From the NCBI GenBank assembly GCA_959347315.1, contig OY365817.1:436501-500500 (forward strand): DNA of 64,000 nt, written 5' to 3'. The translations under genes were made by a program, and so were the position numbers. This stretch comes from Bimastos eiseni. Lineage: Eukaryota; Annelida; Clitellata; Crassiclitellata; Lumbricidae. Positions 12,392 through 26,600 of the stretch are shown here, piece by piece. How positions within the stretch are numbered: the first letter of the stretch is position 1; each line of letters starts with the position of its first letter. The notes under the pieces were generated by a model. That model worked only from the letters and a program-made list of their open reading frames with translations, did not search any database and was not told the origin of the DNA.

Positions 12392-13011
12392 AGGGTACGG
12401 TTGGCCTCGTGAAAATAATGCAGTTAAATGAAACGGTCTTTAACGTCTGCCACGCTCCTGCTGTCTTGCGAAGCCACTTATAACATGTGGGCCACCACTG
12501 TGATTACTCTTATCACGTCACGCATACTTGGTCCCTTGAGATCGTGAGCACTTGTGAGGTGGAAAATTTATATATAGCATAAACCTTCACCTATTGTGCC
12601 ATCTACCTACCAAAAGTTATTAAAATTGATGGAAATTTGATGAAGTTCTCACAAAACCAATTTTGCTTGGTTTATTGTGAGACACGGTATAGATGTAGGC
12701 CTGTAATATTATTGTAGCGTTTGAGCGTTATGGTACTGAATTGTGACAGTTAACAACGACGTCGTTAGATGGCGGCACATGGAAACAATTAATTATATAG
12801 GCTCAGATGGGAAACAGAGTTATTTTATATTCTATTATGCTATAATGACATGTGACTTACTTATAAATTGCATTATATTGTATACTTTCATATTTCGGAG
12901 TAACTTTTCTGTGAATGACCGAATTAAATAGTTATTACCGTTAGTAAGATTTGTCATAGCTTTTTTAGATGCCCAGACACGCTATAAAAGACCTCTGGAT
13001 AATACGTCGTT

Positions 13012-13075
13012 ATCGCCTCTCGGCCTTTTGGCTAAGATCAAAGCGTTTACATGTCAGCTTAATACCTGATACGTA
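13012..13075 (+). pseudogene. U2 snRNA-like sequence
   Basis: The 5' region reads ATCGCCTCTCGGCCTTTTGG then CTAAGATCAA, nearly identical to the U2 snRNA 5' end. It continues with a recognisable stem IIa region (GTCAGCTTAATACCTGATAC). The branch-point recognition segment (normally GTAGTA) is replaced, and nothing after about 13075 matches the Sm site or stems III-IV. A TATA-like tataaaag lies about 30 bp upstream. This is most likely a U2 pseudogene or a U2-headed SINE and not a working snRNA gene. Confidence 0.65.
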
Positions 13076-14760
13076 CATTAACCACGGTTGCGTGACGCCG
13101 ATGTTACTGGCTCTCGGCCTAGGCTGGTGATCAGATAATCCCTGATCCGCTATCCCTGGTTTTAGAACGTTGTTTGCGTTGAGATGAGGCGGAGAAGCTA
13201 CGGTATCTTCCGGCTTCTCATTCTCCCAAGTAGTCCCCCACTGAGGGAGAAATTCAAAGCAAAAATAAAACAGCTTAGGCCTACTACGTTCCGGGCGTGC
13301 TGGTTCGTAACATTCCCTTCTGGGGAATCTCTGCAGAGTGGATCTTCGGGTGTTTGCTGGGGTGCTCAAAGGGAGAAAGGCTATAAATTAAATGAAAACC
13401 TCCGATCAGTCAAAAAACAAATTATTACAAAGCAGAAGCTTGATAGGTAGTGTTAGACCGTAAGGCAGTGCTGTCCAACACGCGGATCGCATGCGGCCAG
13501 TGGGTGGATTTTAAGTGACCCGATAGGGCTGGCAGAATAAACCTATTTTCTAAATGAAGTAAAGACAAGTTACTTGGCTATTTTCATACTTGGCTCATCA
13601 AAACGATGATAATTATCATTGTCATTATGTCATTATCATCGTTATCCTCAAAAATAATCACCATGAACATCGTCGTCGTACCTAGTTTTTTTGCGGTATA
13701 TCAATAGTTTGCATTGCTACATCCACATGGTATACGCCTAGTGCTGATCCGATTTCAGACCAAATATGTCAGGTTCCCCATTACATTTTAACCGCGCTTT
13801 TTATGTTGCTCTAGGCGATGGTACAGCAGGCCCCCGATTTACGCCCTAGAAACACATTCCTTACTCCTCATAAATTTGCAAAACAAAATAGGTCATGGCG
13901 ATGTCCATGACATCAGGATGCCAAATCTGTAAAAATATTGACTTTATGTGCAGAAATAAAAAAGTTTCTCTGTTCTCCGATTTCCGGGGTTTTCTGTTTT
14001 CCGATTCCCATTTCCCCGATTAACCAATTAACAGCGGGGAAGTAACCGAACTGCTTAGTCTACTGAGCGAATGTAACGCAGATGGTAGAATCACGCGGGA
14101 CGACTCTAGGACCTTACCCCTTAATACCCCGCCCTCTGCCATTTCCCCTTCCATTACCTCTTGCCTTAGCCCCCCCGTAGCCTCCGCAGGATATTACCCC
14201 TCTGCGATTACCTCCTGACATTAACTACTGAAAGTATGACTGTGTATTTTACCTCTGCCATTCACCTCTGAATAGTATGTCTCATCAATTTGTTAGCTTT
14301 ATCTTGTATATATATATATATATATGGATAAACCGACATTTCCAGCTAATCTGCGAGTCTTGTCATATATTTCTTTTAACTAGTAATCAATATTGTTATG
14401 TTCTATAACCTCTCTTTTTGAATTTTATATACGCCGTCTTTTTAGTTTTAGATAAATATGTGCGTTTATAAAATGCTCAGAATGCCGCTGGAATTCATAA
14501 GGAGCAACGAAGGGCGAGATATGTTACTGGCTGATGGCTGTACTTTCAGACGAGAACCCGATAATCTGTAGAGGGTGATTGTTGAACTTAAATCGATTTA
14601 ACAATATTCTGAACGTTATAATGTACTACTAATCGACTATTCGTATGTGTGCTAATATTCATTACCTTTATGAAGATTTGTGTTGGTTCTAGAAGTTGTT
14701 CGTTTGTCGCTCTTTTGATCGTTGCCCATTTAAATATGCGCCTTTTCGAACGTGATTCTT
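13076..14760. other. Intergenic, no gene recognised
   Basis: The region holds short stem-loops (for example GAGAAGC...GCTTCTC near 13190-13220), a short TA run near 14310-14328 and unassigned AT-rich sequence. No exon with family resemblance was seen on either strand. Confidence 0.4.
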
Positions 14761-15464
14761 TCGAAGTCGCCCTTTTGATAGTGTGCCGAACCACGGCACT
14801 ACGGCCATATATCTTAATAGAGGGCGCTTTCGTACAATAATACAGCCATTTTGTATGCAGCGGCTATTGGCGCGGCGAAATGATAGGGCAGCATCTTGGC
14901 GGCAAGACCGCCGAAAGGTTGGCACCCAAAATGTCGATAAAAGGAGAGCCTTGGCACGACTCTGAGAGAGATACGCGGGAAGACAGTGGCCGAGGTAGGA
15001 GAACGCCGCGTGCAGTAAGATAGACTCACGGGAAACAGGCGAAGGAGAGAACGTTTGCGGTCGATCGACAGTTGCGACGAGGTAGCCGCCGAGAGAGGTC
15101 GACGAAGCGAGGGCTCGTAGGCAAGCAGTCGATGAGAGCGTGCGTTGGCAGTCGTTCCACTTCAAGTTCAAGTGTCGATAGGTCGTACGTGAAGGATGTC
15201 GTACGAGGATTACAGAGATCTATTTCTTATTCATGTGTTTTGATGTTTAATGTGGATTAACTCATTTTACTTCTGTTGATGTTAATGTAACGCCGTATAT
15301 AGGTGAGATGCCCAGCTAATTCGTAATTGATGACAATCATAAGTTAGAACTGCTAATTAGGTTTCATTTGTTATTGTATGTGTTTGTCGAAGATAATAGT
15401 TAAACTACAATAATACAAGATATAATTTCCGTGATCGATTGTCGGTGTCTTTACTCGCTAAGAA

Positions 15465-15812
15465 ATGGCGGGAAAGAATAGTAGCAGTTAGTTAGAAGAC
15501 ATTGACACTGATATAGCGCGCCAGTCAAATGTTGAGTTTCCTTTATATGAACCTAATTATAGATCACTGGCTACGATAGGCGGTAGCGAGTTCGAATCTC
15601 CCACTGAAGAAGTCGATGACAACGACTTGGCGGTAAATGGAGGTTTTACAGATAGTGGCAATCAAGCGCTAGAAGGACGAACTAAGGCGGGAAATGAAAT
15701 GGCGGGAACCAACCCAGGTGCCAGATTTGGCGCCACTGCGATCCCAACGGAAGTTGCGGACATATGTCACGGCCTGGTAGATGTAGAGATCCTGGATGAT
15801 AGCGCACAGTAA
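15465..15812 (+). pseudogene. Gag-like open frame with one internal stop
   Basis: From an ATG at 15465 (MAGKNSSS) a single TAG interrupts at 15489. The frame then runs open for 107 codons to TAA at 15810-15812. The product is acidic and low in hydrophobics (LEDIDTDIARQ, TEEVDDNDLA, VEILDDSAQ). The upstream 700 bases are relatively GC-rich and gene-free, so an LTR-element leader plus gag start is one reading, but no LTR pair, primer site or pol was found. Function unknown. Confidence 0.25.
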
Positions 15813-17620
15813 TCCAAATTGCAGAGACGGAGTTTGGCGCCAAGGCCTAGATTAGGCGCGACGCGAGCGGCGCGCGCGCGGCGGACTCGTTCGGCACAAT
15901 AGGATACCCTAGATTATACCTTATGGCTGCTGGCATGTGTGCCACTGTTACAGAAGCATTCTTCCAGCACACATATCTAATTTATGCAGAGATTTTTCCA
16001 TCTAAAAATAGAAATAATTTTGTTTTACTGTGAAGGTTCATAGGATGAAAGTCAAATTTTTCAGTCACGATTTTTATCAGCGTTTTTCCAATTTTATCTT
16101 TATATTCGATAGGCTGTAATGGGAATGCATGAAATAACGTGTCAGTCAAGCGTGACAGTATTTAAGCGGCGAAAATTCATAGGAAATATAAAGCTAAGAA
16201 CCAACGCAGTCAAGGCAACTCTGCCACTTTGACATTGCCAGTCCCAAGCTTGGAATGGTTTCGTTAAAAGAATCAACAACACACGCAGTCACAGGTGACT
16301 GGCAAGGGTGGAAACAGCGGAATGGATAAAAATAGAACAGAAATGCAAAACGACTGGATTATAATGGAACTGTGCAACAGGCATGTTTATGGCTTCTTTT
16401 GCTCTAATTCTACTAAAAACTTGAAAGAAAATGAACAACCTGGCTTGTAATAAACTACAAAGTCCTTTTATAATAATTATGTTTCATTGATGTGTAGCTG
16501 TGAATTAGCTGGTTCCCGCGACAATAATTATGACCAATTGTCCTATGACCAATCGTCCAAGAACCGAATTTTCCAAACTGTTCAAGATCTTCCACTCAAG
16601 ACTAAACACAGTTTGGATTATTGCGCTTGCTACAAAGCCTTAGTGCTAACTGCAGGCGGTCTACTATCCTTACCAAAATAGGATACGCCCCTAAACATCT
16701 TAACCCTATTATTGGAGGGTCGGCAACATACGATGCTGGCGTCGACTTTCCTAACGACTGTGTTGTTTTGGCTTGTGAAAGGCTCTACATGTAGTTAAGT
16801 CCGATCCTTCCTAGTGCTTTTACTGCTTAGAAGTGATAATCAATTAATGCAGCTGCATTGCCATAGCGAAATTTTGACCAGTTTTTAGATTTAATTAGGG
16901 TGGATTTACAGCGCAATGGCATAAATTAATGTGAAATTATATAGACCTCTACATGGTCTAATAAAAGGCATCGATTGATTAGTCCAATTGGATAGGATAC
17001 TATGTTTCAGAGTGCCTATCAGGTATCAAAGGCAATTGCAGACAGCGCATAATTATAGACACAGCAAACTTTCTCATCAGAATAACGTGGATATCATTGT
17101 CAATTGGAAATTTCCTCATGACTCTGCCTTGGTTTTAATTGCAGACAGGCAACAGTTAACTACATGTACGTAAGTCGACATTATAAAAGCCTTTTAACGA
17201 AACCGTTATTGCAGATAAACTTTTATTATACACCGTCTTATTAAGACTGTTATTTAGGACAGAGCGCATCGTGTAAATAGTGCAAAGGTCAAGAGTCAGC
17301 TTTTATTTACACAGTGCTACATGTAAGTGAACTTTGACCTTTATATATATTTATTCATTTGGAGGATATATATATACATATTTATATACGTATATATAAG
17401 CGATGTCTTTTCAAGACGATTCTCATCTCGTCGATCGGATTCTTATTAGATGCGCAGGTTCCACTACGTATAACTACAATAGCTCGTCAAATGATTAGAA
17501 GAATTACTGAACGAACGATTGTCACATCTATGTCCAATTAAGCCTGAAAAGTTAACAGATTAATTTATGTTACAGAGACAAGAATAAATAGTTAAGAGTT
17601 AATAATTTTAATAAATCAGA
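15813..17620. other. Upstream region of SLC5 copy B
   Basis: This AT-rich intergenic DNA contains a TA-rich tract at 17340-17400. The promoter of copy B presumably lies here, but no convincing core element can be assigned. No coding sequence was recognised. Confidence 0.4.
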
Positions 17621-20600
17621 ATGGAGTCGTTATTGAAGTGGCCGGACTATTTGATTCTGATGAGTTTTCTGGTAATCTCGCTGGCCATTGGTCTGTATCA
17701 TTCACTGACCGGTGGTAGACAAAAGACGACAGCGGAATTCATACTGGCTGACCGACGTCTTCAAGTCCTTCCCACAGCCATTTCGTTGCTCGTCTCCTAC
17801 CAGTCAGCCATCATGGTGCTGGGATATACTGCTGAAGTGTATAGCTATGGACCTCAGCTGATCATTCTAAGTGGATTCTGCTTTCTTCTCAATGCGATTC
17901 TTGTCGAGAGAATATTCGTTCCTTGGCTCTATCGTATGAAGTTGGTCAGTGTCAATGAAGTAAGTCATTACTCGTTTTTGTAGAGCAAAACGCTCTGCTT
18001 AGTCACTCCATGGTCACAAATGTGTAATTAGGACTATAACATAGAGTGACACGGGGCATAAATGGTTCAGAAGCCAATTACAAAGTAGGCCTAGAGCAGA
18101 ATTTTGATGAGTTGATACATTGTAATTACCTTGCTAAATTTGCTTTGCGCATGTTCTAAAAGAAATTTTTAAACGATATTACGGTGTCAAAGAATAAATT
18201 TCATTCAGAGCCAAATATAACGAAAGATGAAAAACAACTTTAAAACTACTCGGATTGACAATAAGAATCATGAAACATGACCTGCGTCGAATTGTCGGGC
18301 ACCGAAATGTCTTACATCCAATTCAGTGACCGGTTAACGTTCAGAGTCTATTGCAAAGTTCGGCCAAAGTCGAATCGTGTAGATACTTCCAGCCCCAATA
18401 GATCAAGAGGCCGATGTCTAATGCAGCCTGTTGCCTATAACTTCAAGTATGACAATGTGTCCAAAATATGCGGATAATTATGTGTTATGCATCATAGTAG
18501 TCTGATAGGCCTCCAAGCCTCAGATATGAGGCACTACATCAACCCACAGAATGATAGAGTGACAGACTGGAATCTAAAATGTCGCTATACTTACTTTTTG
18601 CTTCTGCCACCGTCGTTTCTTTTATTCGTAAGAATATTTACTAAGATTGGCGGTGGTTTTAAATTTCTTAACAGCCTTTAGAGAGACCTTAAGTTACTTC
18701 TTGATTTAGCGTGATCTGATTATTACTGGGTAACAAGTTAACTTGCACTTACAATGTACTCTCATGACTTCTAGAGCTGCAGCTCAAGTAATTAATCTAT
18801 TCTGTTCTATATATTCTGATGCCGAAGTGGTCATTCTAAATCTGTTCAGTGTATTTCACATCGTCACGTATAGCCCAGAAAGTTCCACTGCCTTGAATGA
18901 CTTTGACCTCAGCCTGATCTAATAATGTAGGCATAGACTTGAAATTGACTGTGCAGGCCTATCCGACATCGCTTGACAAAAACCAGCGGCACTGTCCCTA
19001 ACATAAAAAATTTAGACCGACTTATGTAATACTTTGTTTAAGATTTCTTCTCGGGCTCACCCAGTTACCATTTGCAACCATTTTGCTGGCTGACAATCTT
19101 TCTCGGTGTCATAAGATAGAGGAAGCATGGTGTTTAATGTTGAACGTGCATTTCCGATCCACGAAGCTTCAAGAAGTGAAATAAATCGCCTCTGAAACAA
19201 AGCATGAGACCTTTGCCATCTCATTTTAAAGCTGGCATTCCACACTGAACTCTGGACGACACGACCTATAAAAATTATTCAAAGGCATCGTAAAATTATT
19301 TGAAGGCATGCTAATTATTGGGATATATTAGGCTATAAAAATGGCCTGATTAGCAAATCAGGGTCACATGACAATCAATTTATAGTACGACAAGATTAAT
19401 GTGCCGAGCTTAAAATAGTGATCAACGCGAAGTCCATTGTGATTTTTTTATGGCTGCCTTTTACTTATGCATACAAACAAGATGCTGAATCATACGACGA
19501 CCGATTTGCTTAGTCTTTGTTAATAAGGTTTTAATAAAGCGCCCTCGTGAGGTTCTTGTGGGGCGCTATATAAATGTTCGTATGCATACATACAAAGTTG
19601 GCATTCCAGTAGTTGTAAATCAAGTTCTAGGCATCGTGAAAGTTCAGAAACATTAACATTAAAGATTTGATGCAGGGATCGAATCGCATCGGAATAAAAC
19701 AACAGTGCAGTGAAATTAAGATTATAAAATTAAAATAACTTTTTAAATTAAATTGTTTGAAAGAGGTTTAGTCAAAAACAGCAGTTGTTTGCATGTTTGC
19801 TATTTAAAATTTGTAGTTTGTAATCGGGGAGGTCACGTTATTGAGCATCGAGCTTACTGCCTAATCCGGCACTTGCTATAGACAATTCATAAAGACGCTG
19901 ATTTCTTAAGATATACCGCTGTTAAGGAAACTGTCAACTGCCGTGACAGTTTGTGGTAACAATTCTGGTTTACTGTTTCCATTCAGTCTGGTTGCAGCTG
20001 GGATCTTAGTATGCATCGTATATTCATTGCTTTTGAATTATATTTTCAGTATTTCTATATGCGATTTGGCTCAAACTCGGTGAAACTGTGCGCCAGTTTC
20101 ATGGGAATTTTAACTTCGGTGAGTGCATCACTCTTTTGAGGTTAAATAGTAGGATTGTGCATTGAAATAAATTGTTTGATACAAGGTCTGATGAGCAGTT
20201 GTGAATTTCTGTAGATGGTAACTAAGTTCTGTGACAAAAGACTCCAGCGCTTATGTTACAGGTTAGAAGCTTCATTGACATAAAGCGTTTGCCTAACAGA
20301 GTATTTTGATGACCGTTCACCTCCAATCGTGTACTGTTGATTCTTTTTCCGTCACTATCGCAGGAATCTTTCTTGTATTTCGTTTCAGATTATCTATATG
20401 GGAATGGCGATGCTGGCGCCATCAGCGGCCTTGGAATCCGGTTGGCTGACTTTTCATTTACATGTTTAATGTGGCATAGTGAAAACTCCTAAAATAACCA
20501 CTTTGATTAAGTAAGTTGCGTTTCATACAACACAATATGAGCACATATTATTTACCTACTTTATTCTATTGCCTTTCTGCATCTGACAGAGTAAGAGGCG

Positions 20601-23600
20601 CGCGTTGTTCAAATGCACACTATGGTAGTATGGTGTGATTTATTTAGAAAGCTGTTGGCATACCAAAAGACTGAATAACTGAAAATTTAATTTATCAAGG
20701 ACTAACATTTCTTTGTAGCTGAAGTGACATATCTATATTGAAAGTAGAGCAGTGGCATTAGACAATTAATAGTTATATCGATTGGCTGGATTTGTGCTAA
20801 TTGTTGTTGTTGTGGAACGTTGCACTGCCTAGAAACTAAAATTAACTTAAGTCTAGAGTCATATTGCGCAAAGAGTGGTTTAGATGTTGGCAGTGTCAAA
20901 TAGATGTACACGAGATTGTTATGAATGGGTAAAATCTCTGCTGGCGTTTAACTACGGCTGCATGTAGTCAAAATCTAAGTTGATATAGCATCGGCTCAGT
21001 GATCAAAACCATCGATGAGTAATATATGTATTTTCGTCCAATTGATACAGTTACTGGGTTTCCACTTATGTTGTCCATTCCTATAATGTCCGTGGTCTGC
21101 ATGGCGTACACGGCTCTGGTAAGTGCATCTACTGATTTATAGAAGAGCTAGTCATATTTCGCCCATTGCAAATGGACAATTATCCTTTACGGTATTGCGG
21201 AATGCTTAGAAAATGCGAACCTAGTATTGATGTTTTTAAGTCTTTTTCATATATCTCTTATCTCTGTCTGCCTAATTACCTACATGTATCTACCAACCTA
21301 CTACTACTAGTAGTAGTACTTCCACTGCTGCTGCGTTTCTCTGAGCCTATCTCACGTCTTGATAAGTTGACGGCCTTCAACCCACAGAAACTAATGATCA
21401 CATTGTGTTGGATTGTGAAGGGTGGAATGCGGGCGGTGATATGGACAGATGTCTTCCAGTTTGTTACAATGGTTGGAGGAATGGTTGCTGTATGCATCAA
21501 GGTATAATCAGAAATATACCGTGATCATGACAATTGATTGATTTTTATGATTTAAATTATAGTCCAAAAGATTGACTTTGTTGATTTATCGAAGTGATGT
21601 ACTGCGTCACTTGTTACGAGAAGCGCGTTGAGTGGTCGCCTTCTTTGAGGTTGAGCCGATATATTGACAAATCGTGTTCTTACCGCGAATTTATACTACA
21701 TCACTGTTACTAGCAATGCAAATGGATACAAACATTAAGAGTTGTGTATCCTGTAAATTTTTGATTTCTTAATCCTAATCATAGATGCTGCATTTTTTAC
21801 TTGTTTATTTACGAGAGCTGCGTCATGTCAAATGGGTTGTGTAGAGAGCACTGTCCAGGGGATAAATAAAATCCGAGTCTGGCTGAGAGATAAGACAGAT
21901 CAGCTGGTAAGTCGGGTCTCGGTGAGTACTAGAAAGCTAAGAATGCAAACGATCGGATGGGAATTCTTGCAGGTGATACATGATAGTTAAGTCCCAGAAC
22001 CCGCAGAACAAGATTAGTAGGCCATGGTAAGAAAATTCAATAATATGCTCCAGTTCAAGTGTATAATAATTAAAATCTGAATAATTCCCTTCACATAGCC
22101 CTAGGCATATTTTACGATTGCACAGTAATTTACTTTTTGTATTTATATATCGTTGATTAAAAACTTAGTAATCACACAGCAGTCATTACAGAAACTGAAT
22201 TCGAAGCCATGCAGTGCGCCTATCTGTCATATCGTATATTTTACCAACGCCACCTAGGAAGTCGACCTTTGGGAAGGTAGTGGGAATCGATCTAGCGTCC
22301 ATTGTGATCTTCTACTGAACCAAAATCCTCTCCGCGCATGCAGAGTCACAGATTCTTTTCACAACTTGATTTAAAACGAAAGGGATTTTTAAAAACTGTT
22401 TTGTTCCTTAGGGAATAATTGACGTTGGAGGAATCGGCAATGTCTTAAAATATGCTGAGAGAGAAGGCCGAATGAATCTAGTTGAGTAAGTAGACTATTC
22501 ATTAATAAGTTTATGGTAGTTTCTGTAGAAAATAGTTCCACAACTGAAGGACCTTTTCTTTAAGTTAAGTTTTTGTTTATCTTAACTTACAGTAGAAGAC
22601 AGATTCAGCTCTTCTGACTGTCCAATTGTCGCTTTGAGAACCAATGTCCTGACTTCTCTTAACCAGTCATTCGTGCATTGATGCTCCTCATAATTGTTTC
22701 AACAGGAACAATTGTATGCTGTTCTGCATAAGGCTGTCCGCCCTGTATTGATATCTTACAATATTAACCATAGGAGGAGCTTATAGTTATTGGGTCATTG
22801 AATCTCTTCAGAGACCCCAATACACCAGTTGTAATTGAAGTTTGAATATTTGATTATATAAATTATATTCATGGACTATGTTTTTTTAAATGCTTCATGT
22901 TGTGAGCTATGAATAATGATGGCTCATGTTTCATGAATGGTCTTATTAGTTTTTATGGTTCGACGATGTCTAGTATAACATTTTATAGTTTTAAATCAAC
23001 CTGGAGGTTTTTCAGCTTCATCCTATGCGTCATTATGGCTTCCAGTCTGTAGATAACCGATCATTTATAGAGTTACTAGAAGAGTCAGAAAAGTTCTCTT
23101 GCCTACCTGAAAAAAAACAGATTACGATTACGATGAAGATTTCAAGAAACGTCGGGAAAATCAGATCCAAATAACTTATTTAATTAAGTTCTAGAAATAT
23201 TTAATAGTGAATTTATGTCAAAGACAATCATTATTCCTAAAACATAATATTAGAATTATATCCATCGCATTAATTTACATTTAGGTCAGTCAAAATGGTC
23301 ATAGGAAATTCTATAATGAATTTCTTTAGGCCCTAAACTAGCGCACAGTAAGCCTACACAGATTAAAGCAATTGATGCGCTGAGTCAGTTATTAGGCAAG
23401 TATGAACTGTTTTCAGCTGGAGAATCGATCCGACGATTCGTCATACGTTTTGGGCGATCATGATTGGTGGAGCAATTTCGTGGGTTCCTGCCTACGGTTT
23501 ATCTCAGGCAGCTGTTCAACGCTTCTCGGCAACACAAAGCGTTTCTAAAGCCAGACTGTAAGCTCTGCACTCGAGTTTACGTTCAATGACTCTTGTATTC

Positions 23601-26600
23601 ATCAGACTTGAAGAAGTACGTGTACTTAACGAGCAAGAATATTGATACAAGCAGGCATACCTATATATATATGCACATTTCTTCAGCAACCTCATCTCCT
23701 TCCCTGTCCCCAGAGGTTGCGATCTCGTTTGAGAGGTGCCGGACGACCAATGAGAGGGGTAAGAAATGCTGGGCGGCGGGCAAATGTATAGCGTGTCCCC
23801 TCTCTCTGTAAAAGATGAGGGGGACTTGTCCCCCTCGACCCTGCCAGGATCGCCGCCCCTGCCTATCCACACATTACTGCATATCCGTGAATCCATGCCC
23901 GATCCTTTGTTGGTCAGAAGGACAACGATCATCTTGGCATGCGCTCGGGTTACTTGCTGTAAATCATTATCGCAATTCGTGACAGTAGAGATATTTCTGA
24001 CACCTGATAGTATGAACCCTTTTGGAAACCGTTTCGCTATCCTACTTCCAAACGTTGTTTTGAAATATCGAACCACAATTATAGCAGTATATATGGTCTA
24101 ACCGGGGAGAGGGCAAGTATCCTCGTACACGCGTCCTTACACATAACAGTGTTGCACAACACACATACGTAGCCTACATTTGTGTAGTCTGCTGTTGCCA
24201 TTCAGATGTATACGTATAATCAATTAATTACGTGCGCTCATAAAGACACATACGTAGCCTACGTGTGAGTTTTCTTTCAGAACTATCCTGCTTAACATCC
24301 CTGGAGTTTTCTTCATTGAGTTTCTGGCTGGATTTACTGGACTGGTCGTTGTTGCGTATTATTCTCTCGTCCACTGCGATCCTCTGGCAAATAAAGAGAT
24401 CCACAACGAAAATCAAGTAAGTCATAAAAATTTTTAGTTATGGCATTCTTCGGCGGAGTTTCAACATGTTTGGTAATAGTGGTTGATGCATTTGTCTGCA
24501 GATAAAGCATTGAAGAAAGTAGGTATAGGCTACATGTAAGTCTAATTCTGAAAATATCCTTTGGCATATAGCCTACATAGTCGAATAATCACAGCAGAAT
24601 CAAATTATAACAATCAAATTACATATGCATATAATTATGATATATATACATTGTATTCAGTCATTTAAACCTAACCCTATATAATATAACAGGCCTATAT
24701 AATATAATAGGCCTTATATAATATAATAGACCTATATAATATAATAAGCCTAAATGTTTTGTATTTATAATTAGAATCCTATTGAGTTGAAAGTAATTGT
24801 CGTCATGATCTGCTTTGAGAATCTTTCAGAATGTATTGTATCATGAGCCATAATTTATACTTGTTATCCTCTTTTATAAGACTTAAGTATCTCCATCATT
24901 CAGGCTTCCATTAATGTTCCCAGTGAATAGGCGACCTATAAGGTTCCTTCTGTTCCTCGCTGCCTTCCCTGTTCAGCGATTAGGTGCATGCGCCATAGGC
25001 TAGACTCCCAACCGAAAAAGGGTTGCCGAGAAAACGTTAATAGCTAAAATATTGTATTAATTTCAAAGTAACTTGCACTTCGCGCTCAACTTAAATGTAT
25101 GCGTAAATGTAAACTACTGCTATGTGTTCACTATAGTACTGCTTGACAGCTGACAACAATCAAAGAATCTGCTCACTTACTACATTAAGATGGGCATCTG
25201 GTTCTAAAAACCTTTACTCCAAGCTTAGCAGGCTTAAGTAACGTGTGCTTAAGTAACGTGTGCTTGTTCCTCGTCGTGACTCCTGTCTATAATCACCAGA
25301 TACTGTAACAGAAACCTCATAGGGGTTGGCTGATGTATCCCCCATTGTAAAAATGCTTAAATAAGTTCACAGGTAAGTTATTTTTTAAGGTCTTGGAATA
25401 AATTGTCTTCACTTCGGTTGTCAATCTGTTGGCAGTTACTTCCTCATTTTGTGATGGTCCTATTTGAAAATGCGCCTGGTTTCGCTGGTTTGTTTCTGGC
25501 AACACTCTATGGAGGAGCCTTAAGGTAAAACGACGATTCAACTTCCTGAACATGTATTAAGCATCGACGAAACTCTTCTAGCACTTACCATGCTTTCCAG
25601 TCAATGCCATAATGAAACTAACAAATTCAATTATTATTATCATCATAGCAGGATAACTAGGTGAGACTCAGCCTATTGCTTTTACTGGTTTTGGCGGCAG
25701 CTCGGAAACCATTAAAGCACCTACGTTTTATACAGAGAGTGGAGAAGTGAAGAATCGATTACCTCCATTTCTATGGTGCGTGCTATCAAGACAAGAAAAG
25801 ACGGTTTGTATGTGAGCAGCGAACACTGCCATTTGGAGAGGTTAATTTTCCAACCATGGCAATTGGAAAGGTTAATAGGCGAATATAATTGTATTCAAAC
25901 TACAAACGGGTTCTTTTCAAATTTATATTTCTTGTTGTATTCGCTGTGAAATTTTAGGATCTTAGTTGGAGTATCACTGTCTGAGTATGTTTATCATCAA
26001 TTTTACTTTTTTGACCTGCGAGATAAACATCGTCCCAATAACTGTGAAACCTGCAAATCAATTAGTTTAGTAACCGATGTTGTGAATGCTTGACAGTTCT
26101 GTTTCGTCTGCTTTGAGCGGATCAGCAGCAAATTGCTGGGAGGATGTTCTTAAAGGGATATTCGCACACCTTCCTGAATCCAGGAAAGCCATCCTTAATC
26201 GAATATTAGGTAACCTTTACTAGAAATATTACGATTTCAAAAAGGAATCAATTGTGAAGTAATTTCCAGAGAGTACGAATTACAATAAATCAGATGGAAA
26301 AAATATTGATCTGCCACACGCATTGCAAGTTCGAACATTTGATAAGCATGCTGAATCCGGCACTTAATAATTTTAAACACATATAAGAAAATTAAATATA
26401 TAAGTTATTTATCATCACGTATATAAGCGACTGAGCCGCTGAAGTTTAGGCTACGTGAACCCATTTAGCCAAATCCAAGCCTCTGAATAATTAAATGCAA
26501 ATAAATACTACTCTATGTACGTAGACCATTATAAGCATAAATACGATATAATATTATATCCTCGTATATATTTTCTTCTAAATCTCACTTTTAAGCTATA

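Noticed and set aside
14689..15171. 160-codon minus-strand frame
   Set aside because: The plus strand and other frames are also open in this GC-richer patch. The translation has no recognisable motif and is serine/arginine rich, as expected by chance.
15580..15600. GAGTTCGAATCTCCC, similar to a tRNA B box
   Set aside because: No A box at the proper distance and no acceptor stem. It lies inside an acidic open frame.
23516..24076. 186-codon minus-strand frame
   Set aside because: It overlaps exon 7 of the SLC5 gene antisense and a GC-rich repeat patch. No homology seen.
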